Source: Longimycelium tulufanense (GTDB lineage Bacteria; Actinomycetota; Actinomycetes; Mycobacteriales; Pseudonocardiaceae). Taken from it: 64,000 nucleotides of DNA. Below the pieces are notes generated by a model, which saw only the letters and a list, made by a program, of their open reading frames with translations, made no database searches and had not been told where the DNA came from. Of this stretch, positions 35,820 through 44,794 are shown piece after piece. Numbering within the stretch: position 1 is the first letter of the stretch; each line of letters starts with the position of its first letter. The position numbers were made by a program, and so were the translations under genes. The stretch spans positions 1 through 64,000 of the forward strand of contig NZ_BMMK01000015.1 in the NCBI RefSeq assembly GCF_014645795.1. The letters are read 5' to 3'.

Positions 35820-37091
35820 ATGGGACGGCAGATGGTGGTGGGCCTGGTGGGTTCGCGCGACCCGGGTGGCAGGCGACGGCGGACGATCGCGGCGACCAAG
35901 CTGGGCCGGGGCGCGGCCTGGCTGTCGCGGACGGCCGGCCTCGGCGAAGGCGCGATCATCGGTGGCCGGGTCGCGATGGCCCTGGACCGCGAGGTGCTGG
36001 CCGGGCTCGCCCGCGGCCGCACCGTGGTGTTGGTCACCGGCACCAATGGCAAGACCACGACGACCTCCATGGTCTCCCGGGCACTGTCCGTCGCCGGCCC
36101 GGTAGCCACCAACGCCACCGGTGCGAACATGCCGGACGGCCACGTGGCCGCGCTGATGGCCGACCCGCAGGCCCGGTACGCCGTGCTCGAGGTCGACGAG
36201 ATGCACCTCGACATCGCCGCCGCGCAGACCAGGCCCGCCGTGATCGTGCTGCTCAATCTCAGCCGGGACCAGATCGACCGGGTCGGCGAGGTGCGGACGG
36301 TGGCGGCGCGGCTGCGGGAGGTGGTCCTGGCCAACCCGCAGGCCGTCGTGGTGGCCAACGCCGACGACCCGATGATCGTGTTCGCCGCGTCCCCGGCGCA
36401 GCGCGCGGTGTGGGTGTCGGTCGGTGGCGGGCGGTGGACCGGCGACGCGATGAGCTGCCCGCAGTGCGGTGAGCGGCTCGACCTGGCCGGGGACGGGTGG
36501 GCGTGCTCGTGCGGGCTGCGTCGGCCGGACCCGACCTGGAGCGTCCGTGACCACGCGGTGCGGACCGACGGCGGTCGGGAGCTGGCGCTCGACCTGAAGT
36601 TGCCGGGCTCGGTCAACGACGGAAACGCCGCGCTGGCGATGGCGGCGGCGGCCCAGCTCGGGGTGGTACCGGAGGCCGCGCTGCCCAGGATCCGGGAGGT
36701 GACGCAGGTCGCCGGCCGCTACGGCGACCTCACCCTGAGCGGCCGGAAGGTGCGGCTGCTGCTGGCCAAGAACCCCGCGGGTTGGCACGAGATGATGGAG
36801 CTGGTGCGCACGAGCGGCCGGCCGGCCATGTTCGTGGTCAACGCCCGGGAGGCCGACGGGTTCGACCTGTCCTGGCTGTGGGACGTGCCGTTCGAGCACC
36901 TGGCCGGGATGACGATCGTGGTCGCGGGGGAGCGGGCGGCCGACATGGCGGTGCGGCTGCGTTACGCGCGCGTCGAGGTTGTTATGGAGTCCGATCCGGT
37001 GGCGGCGGTGCGGCTGGCCCCGCCGGGCGAGCTGGACGTGGTCGCCAACTACACCGCCTTCCGCATGCTCCGGTTGAAGGGTGAGGCCTGA
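35820..37091 (+). CDS. murT: Lipid II isoglutaminyl synthase, Mur-ligase subunit MurT
   Basis: With GatD it amidates the D-Glu of lipid II to D-isoglutamine. The 423-residue protein has a Mur-ligase ATP site GTNGKTTTT (74-82), a zinc-ribbon-like CPQCG...CSCG four-cysteine insert (about 217-235) and the C-terminal DUF1727 domain with KNPAGWHEMM. All three are family hallmarks. The TGATG overlap with gatD gives 1:1 translation. ATG at 35820 or 35832; no clear ribosome site for either. Confidence 0.95.
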   Translation: MGRQMVVGLVGSRDPGGRRRRTIAATKLGRGAAWLSRTAGLGEGAIIGGRVAMALDREVLAGLARGRTVVLVTGTNGKTTTTSMVSRALSVAGPVATNATGANMPDGHVAALMADPQARYAVLEVDEMHLDIAAAQTRPAVIVLLNLSRDQIDRVGEVRTVAARLREVVLANPQAVVVANADDPMIVFAASPAQRAVWVSVGGGRWTGDAMSCPQCGERLDLAGDGWACSCGLRRPDPTWSVRDHAVRTDGGRELALDLKLPGSVNDGNAALAMAAAAQLGVVPEAALPRIREVTQVAGRYGDLTLSGRKVRLLLAKNPAGWHEMMELVRTSGRPAMFVVNAREADGFDLSWLWDVPFEHLAGMTIVVAGERAADMAVRLRYARVEVVMESDPVAAVRLAPPGELDVVANYTAFRMLRLKGEA

Positions 37092-37810
37092 TGGGTGGGA
37101 CGTCGTCGGTCCGGATCGCACTGGTCTTCCCCGACCTGTTGGGGACCTACGGGGACCGCGGGAACGTTGCGGTGCTTGCCGAGCGGCTGCGGCTGCGCGG
37201 AGTCGACAGCGAGGTCATCGAATGCAACGTGGGTGACTTCGTGCCCGCCGACTGCGACATCTACATGGTCGGCGGCGGCGAGGACGTGGCACAGCTCGTG
37301 GCGGTTCGTCACCTTCGCCGGCAGGGCACGCTCGCGGCGGCGGTGGAGCGGGGTGCGGTCGTGCTCGCGGTGTGCGCGGGCATGCAGATCATCGGCACGT
37401 CCTTCGTCGGCACGGAGGGTGTCGTGCACGGCGGGTTGGGGCTGCTCGACGTGAGCACCCGGCCGATGCCCAAGCGCGCTATAGGTGAGCTGGTCGTGCG
37501 GCCCACCTCGTTGTTCGGTGACGAGCTGCTGACCGGGTTCGAGAACCACGGCGGCTGCACCTACCTCGGCCCGGACGCGAGCCCGCTGGGGGCGGTGGTT
37601 TCCGGCGTGGGCAACGGTGTCAACGGCGTGGACGGTGCGGTCCAGGGCAGGGTGGTTGGTACCTATCTGCACGGTCCCTGCCTGGCACGCAACCCGCGGT
37701 TCGCCGACAAGCTGCTGACCTGGGTTACCGGGACCGAGCTGGCGTCGTTGTCGATCCCCGAGGTCGAGGCGTTGCGGGCGGAGCGGCTGCGTGCCGTCGG
37801 GGTGCGCTGA
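37091..37810 (+). CDS. gatD: Lipid II isoglutaminyl synthase, glutaminase subunit GatD
   Basis: Class I glutamine amidotransferase that hydrolyses glutamine and passes ammonia to MurT. The 239-residue protein has the nucleophile C95 in AVCAGMQIIG and the catalytic H194 in TYLHGPCLARNP. As known for GatD, no acidic third residue follows the usual class I pattern. It overlaps murT by one base-shared TGATG and is closed by a strong terminator 21 bases downstream. Confidence 0.95.
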   Translation: MGGTSSVRIALVFPDLLGTYGDRGNVAVLAERLRLRGVDSEVIECNVGDFVPADCDIYMVGGGEDVAQLVAVRHLRRQGTLAAAVERGAVVLAVCAGMQIIGTSFVGTEGVVHGGLGLLDVSTRPMPKRAIGELVVRPTSLFGDELLTGFENHGGCTYLGPDASPLGAVVSGVGNGVNGVDGAVQGRVVGTYLHGPCLARNPRFADKLLTWVTGTELASLSIPEVEALRAERLRAVGVR

Positions 37811-37830
37811 GGCCCTGTCCGCCCGTTGGT

Positions 37831-37857
37831 CGGGGTCCCGGTCAGACCGGGACCCCG
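37831..37857 (+). terminator. Intrinsic terminator of murT-gatD
   Basis: CGGGGTCCCGGTC and GACCGGGACCCCG are perfect complements around one A, giving an 11-bp stem with a 5-nt loop. AGTTTCTTTG follows, a fair T-rich tail. It lies 21 bases past the gatD stop. Confidence 0.88.
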
Positions 37858-38260
37858 AGTTTCTTTGAGCGCGTTGGGAAAGTCTCGGCGGGGCACGGTG
37901 ACCGGTCAATCGTGGCCCCTCGCTCCACTCCCGCAACGCCGCTGGCTCGGGATCGAGCCGAGATCAACCAGTCGGGCGGTGAGGTGCGGAAACGTGGGCG
38001 CTCGTAGCCTGTGTGATCGCCTAAGTATGCGGTATTTACCGTACCCCGAGCCGTTCGTTTGCGGCTGGTGTAGCACTCTCCGGCCGCTTTCCCGCAACGT
38101 CCTCCAGGGCTGGACCCAGGCAGTCGCGGTTCCCTGACTGGGTGATCTTGTGCTGGCTGCCAGCCTTCTGACCGGGTGTTTTGTGCCTTGAAGCCATGCT
38201 CCGGGGGAAGATTGCTCGACATCGAGAGATCCTGCTGGCAGCCTGGTCCCATGCGAAACG
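37858..38260. other. Region between convergent gatD and the POP-like gene, with repeats
   Basis: No gene seen. CGGTATTTACCG (38030-38041) is a 12-bp dyad. An imperfect direct repeat compares CTGACTGGGTG (from 38135) with CTGACCGGGTG (from 38168), each followed by TTGTGC. GGCTGCCAGC (38155-38164) and GCTGGCAGCC (38234-38243) are exact inverted copies 69 bases apart. One of these may end the POP-like transcript. Confidence 0.4.
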
Positions 38261-40342
38261 TTAGGAAGACCTCCGAGGCAGGGGAAGCGCGGCACTCTCG
38301 CGCCCACCACGGCTCGCCGTGGCCCGTAACCCCAGTTCGGCCATCAGGAACGCGAGCTGTTCGGTCTCGCGGAGAACCACGTCCGCTGGTTCGGTCTCCG
38401 CATGGTGCTGACGCACCCGCAGCAGAACCGGATACTCCGCGGTGGTGGCGCTCTGCAACCGGGCCGCCACCTTGCGACCGTGCCAGGCGGGGCAGGTCCG
38501 GTCGGCGGCGCCACAGTCGACGAGCACCGCCGGGTATCGGACGCCGTCGCGGATCCGGTGGTAGGGCGAGTAGTCGTGGAGGGTGGCGGCGTCGCCCGGG
38601 TCGTCCGGGTCACCGAGCTCGACACCGACCATGGCCATGGTGGCGGGATCGTGCTTACACCGCAGCAGGTCGAGCACCGGTGCGTCGAGCACGCAGGCGC
38701 GGAACAGCTCCGGCCACCGGGTCACCGCGACTGCGGCGGGAAGGGCACCGAGCGCCGTACCCAGCACTCCGATTCTGTCCGACGTTGTGCATCCCTGACG
38801 GATGAGGTCGCTCGCGATCGCGTGCAGGTCCTCGAAGGTGACGTGTTTGGTACGGCGGCGGGCGGCACGCCACCACTCGCTGCCATACTCGCCGCCCCCA
38901 CGCAGGTGGGCATGGACGTAGATCCCGCCGAGGTGTACCCATGCCGCGGGGATCGCGGAGCGGTAGGCCGGTAGCCAGGCGAGGTTGCGCGCACCGTGGG
39001 CGCCGATGAGCAGGGGCCGAGGGACAACGTCCCGGATATCCGAGCGCGTAACGATCTTGTAGGGAATGGGTGTGTCGTCCGCGCCGCGCGCGGTTTCGTT
39101 GTGCACGACGACATTGGGTACCGCAGCTTGCGGTCGGGTGAGTTCTTCCAGGGAGGAGGTGGTCAAGTCATACCGGTAGGTGGCCGGTGCGCGCGTGATC
39201 GAGGAGTAGGCGAACGTGCAGCCGTTCCCGGCGGGGCTGATCGGACTGGCGGCGCGGGTCGATGCAGGGCGGACCATGCCCGGCTCCGGCAGGGTGATCT
39301 CGCCGCGCGGCTCCCCACCGGGCGAGATGCGGCGTAGCCGGGTGGCGCCGTCGACGTACTCGGAGAGCACCAGATCCGTGCCGACCGTGGTGATGGAGAC
39401 GAGCACGGCGTTGCTCGACGGGACGAGCTCCCGCCAGGCGGACCGGTCCTCGGAGCGGCCCGCCAGGGGAATGGCGACGACCCGTCCCCGGGGCGCGCCA
39501 TCGTCGGTGACCGCGATCAGCTCGTCACCGACGATGACACCGCGGAAGGTACCGCGCAGGCCGCGGAGAAACGGCCGCCAGCACACGCAGGCGGACAGGT
39601 CACGGAGGTAGAACGGCCGGCCCGGTCCGTAGGCCAGGGCCCAGCGGCCGTCCGGGGAGACACTGATCCGACGGACCGGAAAGGCGGGCGGGAGCGCCTG
39701 CCGCTCCAGGTCGAGCAACGCGCCCGCCTGGGCAAGACGGGCGAGGAAGACCCCCTTGGCTCGGCGGGGCTGCTGCCGGTCGAGGACGACGCAGAAGAAC
39801 CGACGGCTGTCCGGAAGCCAGGTCACCCGGTAGGTGCCCAGTTCGGGCAGCCCGTCGACCACGGTCTCCCCTGAGTTGACATTGAGCACGCGAAAGAGTG
39901 GAAGCCGGTCCGGGCTGGTCAGGCTGTAGGCCAGCCGCCATCCGTCGGGAGAGGGCTGCCAGTCCAGGGCCACCGTTGCGGTGGGACCCAGCAGGTTCGG
40001 GTCCACCAGGACGCGGCCGGGTCCGGTCGGGATGTCCGACACCTCCAGGACCGGGTGGCGCGCCCCGGTGGGAACCCGCTCCCGGAACCAGCGACGTCCG
40101 TACCGCTCCGGTGGATGGTCCGGCCGGAGCGCGGTGAACCGACGCACCGCGTCGATCGCCGTGGACCAGACGGGCGTGGCACGCAGCCGGCGGGCGGCGA
40201 ACCTGTCCTGGGCGGCCTGCCAGGCGAACACCTCCGGGGTGGCGCGCTCCAGCCACTGGTAGTCGTCCTCGAACTCGAGGCCGCCGATGCGGTTGGGCTC
40301 CGGGCGGCGTGGTGTGACCGGGTAGCGGAGCAGAGCGGGCAT
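38261..40342 (-). CDS. Prolyl oligopeptidase (S9) homologue lacking the catalytic serine
   Basis: A 693-residue S9-family protein: an N-terminal segment (FEDDYQWLE), a beta-propeller to about residue 410, then a C-terminal alpha/beta-hydrolase domain (LLIGAHGARN, LRGGGEYGSEWW). Family members of this type (FlaP-like) remove class III lanthipeptide leaders. But the nucleophile elbow, normally GGSxGG, reads LGTALGAL, so the serine is Ala530 (codon GCG at 38755-38753). Asp614 (AADRTCP) and His646/647 (RQHHAE) are kept. It is either inactive, a binding protein, or uses other chemistry. ATG at 40342 with GGAGG 5 nt upstream. Downstream of, and on the same strand as, the LanKC gene. Confidence 0.9.
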   Translation of the reverse strand: MPALLRYPVTPRRPEPNRIGGLEFEDDYQWLERATPEVFAWQAAQDRFAARRLRATPVWSTAIDAVRRFTALRPDHPPERYGRRWFRERVPTGARHPVLEVSDIPTGPGRVLVDPNLLGPTATVALDWQPSPDGWRLAYSLTSPDRLPLFRVLNVNSGETVVDGLPELGTYRVTWLPDSRRFFCVVLDRQQPRRAKGVFLARLAQAGALLDLERQALPPAFPVRRISVSPDGRWALAYGPGRPFYLRDLSACVCWRPFLRGLRGTFRGVIVGDELIAVTDDGAPRGRVVAIPLAGRSEDRSAWRELVPSSNAVLVSITTVGTDLVLSEYVDGATRLRRISPGGEPRGEITLPEPGMVRPASTRAASPISPAGNGCTFAYSSITRAPATYRYDLTTSSLEELTRPQAAVPNVVVHNETARGADDTPIPYKIVTRSDIRDVVPRPLLIGAHGARNLAWLPAYRSAIPAAWVHLGGIYVHAHLRGGGEYGSEWWRAARRRTKHVTFEDLHAIASDLIRQGCTTSDRIGVLGTALGALPAAVAVTRWPELFRACVLDAPVLDLLRCKHDPATMAMVGVELGDPDDPGDAATLHDYSPYHRIRDGVRYPAVLVDCGAADRTCPAWHGRKVAARLQSATTAEYPVLLRVRQHHAETEPADVVLRETEQLAFLMAELGLRATASRGGRESAALPLPRRSS

Positions 40343-40380
40343 CGCGACCTCCGAGGAATCAGGATGGTGGACGGATCTGG

Positions 40381-40833
40381 TTAGGTCCGATGTGGACGGA
40401 AGAAGGTGGTGACGCTGATACGGAACCGGGTAATCCGGTCCGGCGGAACGGGATGGCCGAACACACGAGGGCCACGCCCGAGGTAGTTCGGAAGGGGCAG
40501 GCTGGCGTGCTGGTCGGTGATGCCACCAGCCCGGCCGCTGGTGGGGCTGGGCTCACGGGACGACGTCGCGGTGCCCGGCGCATGAGCGGGCCGACGGAAG
40601 GTGCTGGGAGGTGCGGAGGTGCGGGGCCGAGGGGAGGAAGTCTCGGGTTCGGGGAGTGGTTGCGGGCTCATGGGTTGGCCTTCCACAGGGGACGCGCGGG
40701 GTGTGGGCGGGCTTGGAGGGAAGGGGCGGGAGGGGGTGGGGGGAGGGGGACCGAGGGAGGACGGGGCTGATGTGCAGGGCGTCGGTGCCGAGTCGGGCGG
40801 AGACGGGTGCTGACGTGGGATGAGTAGATACAT
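40381..40833 (-). CDS. Proline-rich reading frame between lanKC and the POP-like gene
   Basis: The open frame gives 150 residues from ATG 40833, where AGGAGG lies only 2 nt before the start, or 96 from ATG 40671, where GGAAGG has normal spacing. It is very rich in Pro, Ser and Thr up to about residue 100. The last 45 residues look more like real protein (LPLPNYLGRGPRVFGHP, then RITRFRISVTTFFRPHRT) and have mostly G/C third positions. It has one Cys in the long form and none in the short form, so it is not an ordinary lanthipeptide precursor. Its place between two RiPP-type genes makes it the best local candidate for a substrate. Could also be non-coding. Confidence 0.35.
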   Translation of the reverse strand: MYLLIPRQHPSPPDSAPTPCTSAPSSLGPPPPTPSRPFPPSPPTPRASPVEGQPMSPQPLPEPETSSPRPRTSAPPSTFRRPAHAPGTATSSREPSPTSGRAGGITDQHASLPLPNYLGRGPRVFGHPVPPDRITRFRISVTTFFRPHRT

Positions 40834-40935
40834 GACCTCCTGCCGGTGGGTTCGGGGACGCCGTGCCCCCGGACACCGGATGTGGTGCCGGGGAAGGACC
40901 GGGTGGGGGTGGCGCCGCCCCGCGCTGGGCGGTGG

Positions 40936-43530
40936 TCAGCGCGGAGCGGCGCCACAGGCCGCCGGACGGCGGCAGACCAGGTCGGCCGGCAGGAAGGGAA
41001 GGAAGTCCCGTCGGCTTTCGAAGACCGTGGTGAGGGCGAGCAGCACGCCCGCCGCCCCGGTCGCGAGGTCGGTGGACAGCCGGAGCAGTTGGTCGCCGGG
41101 AAAGGCCAGCCGGCCGCGGTGGAACTCCGCGTGCCAGGACAGGCGGCGCAGGTGCGTCCGGATGTCGGGGTCGGCCAGGCAGGGCCGGTCGCTGGTGGCC
41201 GCCAGGCAGGCCAGCAACCCGGCCTGGCCGGTGAACAGCCCCGGAAAGGTGGCCGACTCGCTGCGGCAGGTGCGGCGGATCCGACCGTAGGCCAGGGCGA
41301 GCCGCTCGTCCTGGCGGTGGCGGAGGAACTCCCGCAGCACCAGGCTCATGCCGGCCGTACCCGTGCCGAGAAATGGCACGAGCCGGCGCCGGGCGGCGAC
41401 CTGCAGCGTGTCGCGCGGGCCGACCTCGCACAGATCGAGATCGTGACGCAGCGCGGCCGCCGCGAGATCGAGGAACGCACTGTCGGCTGTCTCCCGATGG
41501 CAGCGAAGAAAAAACAACCCGATCCCGGTCGCGCCGTGCAGCAGACCGGCAGCCCTGGAAGGGCCCGGTCGGTCCGAACGGATCGGATCGGCCAGTCGGT
41601 CCGCGATCGCCATCGCGCTGCGAAAAATCCCGTTGTCCCCCGTGGCGTGCGCGAAGTAGAGCAGGTTCAGCCCCACGCCAGCGAGACCGCCGTAAAGGCT
41701 GCGGGCTAGCAGGCCCGAGCTCATCATCTCGATCGCACGATCCAGCGTGGACAGCGCAGCCGCCCGCCGCCCCAACTGGTCCAGGGCGTAGGCGATGCCG
41801 TGCAAGCCGTTGTAGAAGCCGACGGGATGGGTGTCAGCGCGCCGGGCAGCTCGCTGCAGCCAGTCGACGTGCCTGGAGTCGACCGGGGTCCCCGCCGTGG
41901 CCAGGGCGAGCAGCACGCCGGCGGCACCGTGCGCGAGGTTGAGCCCACCGGACCGGAACTGCGCCACATCACCGGGGAACAGGCGGTCGCAGCGGTCCGG
42001 GGTCGCGGTAGCGCGGATGCCCTCGCTCAGGGAACGGCGCAGCCGGGGCCAGTCCTCCGGCTCCGGCGCGGCCAACACGTCCCGGCCCGGCCGGTGGGAG
42101 CCGCTCTCGTTGCCGCGGCCAGCCCGCAGGTCACGACGCATCCGCGCGACGAAGGTCTCCGGCACACCGAACCGCTCACCCAACACCCGCAGGAACATCT
42201 CGGTCTTGCCGGGGTCACGCGCACACAGCAACGGCGCGAACGGCAGGAACAACCACAGCGCGGTGCACGCCAGGCCGTAGCGGTCGATCGCGGCGCCGGT
42301 ATGCCCGGCCGGCGCGGCAAACCCCGGGGTCGCGGCCGGGACCCGGTCTGCTGCCACGAGCGGCGTGGCCAGCTCCAGGTCGACCAACACCACACCACCA
42401 TCCGGACGAACGACCACATTGGACGGACGGACGTCCCCGACCACCACACCGCGCTCGTGGATGGCGGCCAGCGCCGACCGCAGGCGGCCGACCACATCGA
42501 CCACCCACGCGGTGAAGACGGCGACCTCCCGCGGGGTGGGCGCCGGCCGGCCCAGCGGGTGCCGTTGAGCGGCCAACTGGGTCAACGGCTCACCCTCCAC
42601 GTGCTCCTGGACCAGAAAGTGCCGGGTGTCGTGGGTGAACGACCCGAGCACCCGGGGCACCACGTCGAGATCGGTGAGGCGGGCCGCCATCGCACGCTCG
42701 TTGTCCAGGCGGGCCACCGCATCCACCTCGTCGGCGTCCAAGCCCGCCATCGGCCACGCTTCCTTGAGCACGACCTGCCGCCGGGTGCGCCGGTGCCGGG
42801 CCAGATACACCCCCCCGCCGTTCACCAACCGGACCGGCCGCTGCACCCGGTAAGGCAGGCAGTCCTCCCCGGACCCCGCGGCCGGCATCCGTTCGGCGAG
42901 AAACGGCGGCACCTCCACCCACGGCGGCACCCGGAACGTCGTCGTGGTGGGGTCCGGGACGAGCCGACCGGTGGGGTCGACCAGCGCGGGCGCCAGCTCA
43001 CCGTCGTCGTCCAAACGATGCCGGTGCCGGAAGGCGCCGTACCGCACCGAAAGCGGCCCCGGCCGCCACGGCAGGTCGCCGAGCACGGTGGGGCCGGTCT
43101 GCCCGGACAACGCGTTTCCCAGGGCGGTGAGGGTATGGTGCAGCTCCGCACAGGTCGTCGGGTAGATCACGCAGAACCGGCCGGCCGCGGTGCGGTCGGC
43201 CTCCCGGGAGTTGGTGAGCCGCAGCGCCGCCCTGCTGCGCAGGAACCTGACCGGAAGACGCATCCGAAGGCAGTAGCGCCATACCGTCGTCAGGATGTGC
43301 TCCGCATTGCCGGTGTCCGCGGCCACGTGCACTTTCCAGCCCTGATCGGGAAGGGTGCGATCGATGGGAGACAGCCGAATCCAGAGCCCGTGCTCGGTCC
43401 GGCGCCATCCGGCGGGCGGCTCGCGGGTGGCCAAACCGAACGTGCTCGCGGAGTCGTCCCAGCGGTGCGGGGAGTCGTAGAAATGCGGGTCGGCCAGGCA
43501 GTGCGTTAGGTAGCGCGCGGCCATTTCCAT
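40936..43530 (-). CDS. Class III lanthipeptide synthetase (LanKC / RamC-like)
   Basis: Phosphorylates Ser/Thr of a precursor peptide, eliminates phosphate and cyclises with Cys, giving lanthionine or labionin rings. ATG at 43530 with GGGGAG upstream gives 864 residues; the open frame beyond it is noise. An N-terminal lyase-like region spans 1-220. The kinase domain holds Lys256 (VVLKEAW), GDVRPSN (Asp366, Asn371) and VDLE (Asp384). The C-terminal cyclase from about 500 repeats GxxxGxxG motifs (AHGAAGVLLAL, LYGGLAGVGLNL, LHGATGIG, FTGQAGLLA). The zinc ligands of LanC and class IV enzymes are absent, which marks class III. Next to a NarL-type regulator and a POP homologue, as in ram/fla-type clusters. 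Confidence 0.93.
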   Translation of the reverse strand: MEMAARYLTHCLADPHFYDSPHRWDDSASTFGLATREPPAGWRRTEHGLWIRLSPIDRTLPDQGWKVHVAADTGNAEHILTTVWRYCLRMRLPVRFLRSRAALRLTNSREADRTAAGRFCVIYPTTCAELHHTLTALGNALSGQTGPTVLGDLPWRPGPLSVRYGAFRHRHRLDDDGELAPALVDPTGRLVPDPTTTTFRVPPWVEVPPFLAERMPAAGSGEDCLPYRVQRPVRLVNGGGVYLARHRRTRRQVVLKEAWPMAGLDADEVDAVARLDNERAMAARLTDLDVVPRVLGSFTHDTRHFLVQEHVEGEPLTQLAAQRHPLGRPAPTPREVAVFTAWVVDVVGRLRSALAAIHERGVVVGDVRPSNVVVRPDGGVVLVDLELATPLVAADRVPAATPGFAAPAGHTGAAIDRYGLACTALWLFLPFAPLLCARDPGKTEMFLRVLGERFGVPETFVARMRRDLRAGRGNESGSHRPGRDVLAAPEPEDWPRLRRSLSEGIRATATPDRCDRLFPGDVAQFRSGGLNLAHGAAGVLLALATAGTPVDSRHVDWLQRAARRADTHPVGFYNGLHGIAYALDQLGRRAAALSTLDRAIEMMSSGLLARSLYGGLAGVGLNLLYFAHATGDNGIFRSAMAIADRLADPIRSDRPGPSRAAGLLHGATGIGLFFLRCHRETADSAFLDLAAAALRHDLDLCEVGPRDTLQVAARRRLVPFLGTGTAGMSLVLREFLRHRQDERLALAYGRIRRTCRSESATFPGLFTGQAGLLACLAATSDRPCLADPDIRTHLRRLSWHAEFHRGRLAFPGDQLLRLSTDLATGAAGVLLALTTVFESRRDFLPFLPADLVCRRPAACGAAPR

Positions 43531-43649
43531 CAATAGCTCCCCGCTTTCCCAGGTCCCAGTTTGCTGGTTCCTCGCCGGGTCGACTGAAACGATGCGCCGT
43601 CGGAGGGCCGGTCGCCCAGTCCCCAGATTTGTGGACTGGCGCAGGCGGG

Positions 43650-44333
43650 TCAGGACAGCATTCGCTGCAGCCGCGCCTGACGGGCGAGCCGAGCCAGTTG
43701 TACCGGACCGCTTATCGCGAATTTTGCTCGTATTCTCCGCACGTAGGTCTCCACCGTTCCCACCGCCACTCCCATCCGCCGCGCGGCCTGCGCGTGGGTG
43801 AGCCCGGTGGCCAGGTGACCCAGCAGCTCGGCCTCCCGCGGCGCCAGCCGCGGGGCGGGGGCGCGCACACTGCGCCGGATCACCTCGGCCACCGGCCCGT
43901 GCAGGTAGAGGTGACCCCGGGCGACCTGCAGGATGGCCTCCCGGAACACCTGCTCGCTGGCGTCGGTGGTGAGATAGCCGTCCGCCCCGGCGTCCAGCAG
44001 CACCAACGTGGCCGCCAGGGTCAGCGAGCTGGACAGCAGTACCAGGCGGCAGTGCCCGGCGAGATCGTGCGTGAGGCGGAGCAGACCGACGCCGTGCCGG
44101 GAGTGGATGCCCAGCACCAGCACGTCGTACTTGGTCAGCTCCTCCAGATCGGGGACGTCGGAAAAGCACCGGACCAGTCGGACGTCGGGGGTGGTGGCAA
44201 ACATCGAGGGGATTCCCCGCCGGATGACCGGTCTCTCGTCGACCACGGCAACGGTCACCCCGAAGTTTCGGGGCGTCGCCTGCTCCCGGTTCTGCAGCCG
44301 CGTCGCGCCGCTGTACTCGTGCGTGACTGCCAT
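43650..44333 (-). CDS. Atypical NarL/FixJ-type response regulator (RamR-like position)
   Basis: A 227-residue regulator. The C-terminal LuxR helix-turn-helix reads LAPREAELLGHLATGLTHAQ, then RRMGVAVGTVETYVRRI. The receiver is degenerate: the acid pocket is VVDERPV, the phospho-Asp strand reads DVLVLGIHSR with Gly where Asp should be, and the conserved Lys is Thr in GYLTTDA. So it is probably not switched by a kinase; known atypical actinomycete regulators bind ligands instead. ATG at 44333 has GGGAG 8 nt upstream. It lies 119 bases upstream of lanKC, same strand, and likely controls it. Confidence 0.9.
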   Translation of the reverse strand: MAVTHEYSGATRLQNREQATPRNFGVTVAVVDERPVIRRGIPSMFATTPDVRLVRCFSDVPDLEELTKYDVLVLGIHSRHGVGLLRLTHDLAGHCRLVLLSSSLTLAATLVLLDAGADGYLTTDASEQVFREAILQVARGHLYLHGPVAEVIRRSVRAPAPRLAPREAELLGHLATGLTHAQAARRMGVAVGTVETYVRRIRAKFAISGPVQLARLARQARLQRMLS

Positions 44334-44683
44334 TCCCACGCTCCCTAGTGGAAAATTGTTCACCGCCCCGGCCCGCTGGGGCATTGCACGCGGGTTCGCC
44401 TGCTCCTCCTGCGATTCACCCCCTTCGTGACTTCATCTCGAGCTGATGTGAGAATGTTTCGTAAGTAGTTTCCCGGGTTACTCCGTGCGAATTCCCCCGT
44501 CCCGACTATCGCTGCTCCAGCCGGGTATGGTTAGCGTCGCGGAGAAAATCTGTCGATCTTCACCCATCTGGTCGATTAAGCAGGCAAGCCGGGTGGGGGT
44601 GGCCGGTTGTCCTTCACCGCCCGTCCCCGCGGGGCCGGACATCCGGCCGCCTCGCCCGCCCCGATCAGGAGAGGATCACACGC

Positions 44684-44794
44684 ATGGCCGGCGGCCGCCG
44701 GAGCATGTTGCGATCACTTTCCGTCACCCTGCCGAGGATTGTCCTCGCATGGCAACCGGAAGCGGGCGGAAGAGCCGAACGGTGGCACAAGTGA
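44684..44794 (+). CDS. Candidate 36-residue mini-ORF
   Basis: ATG 44684 has AGGAGAGG 8-9 nt upstream, a good site. The product starts MAGGRRSMLRSL and is basic and amphipathic. The stop overlaps the next mini-ORF as GTGA. G/C at third positions is only moderate, so it may be spurious or a regulatory leader peptide. Confidence 0.3.
   Translation: MAGGRRSMLRSLSVTLPRIVLAWQPEAGGRAERWHK

Noticed and set aside
44484-44645. A 54-residue minus-strand frame upstream of the regulator as lanthipeptide precursor
   Set aside because: One Cys in the front half, no LxLQ-type leader, no ribosome site; nothing supports it.
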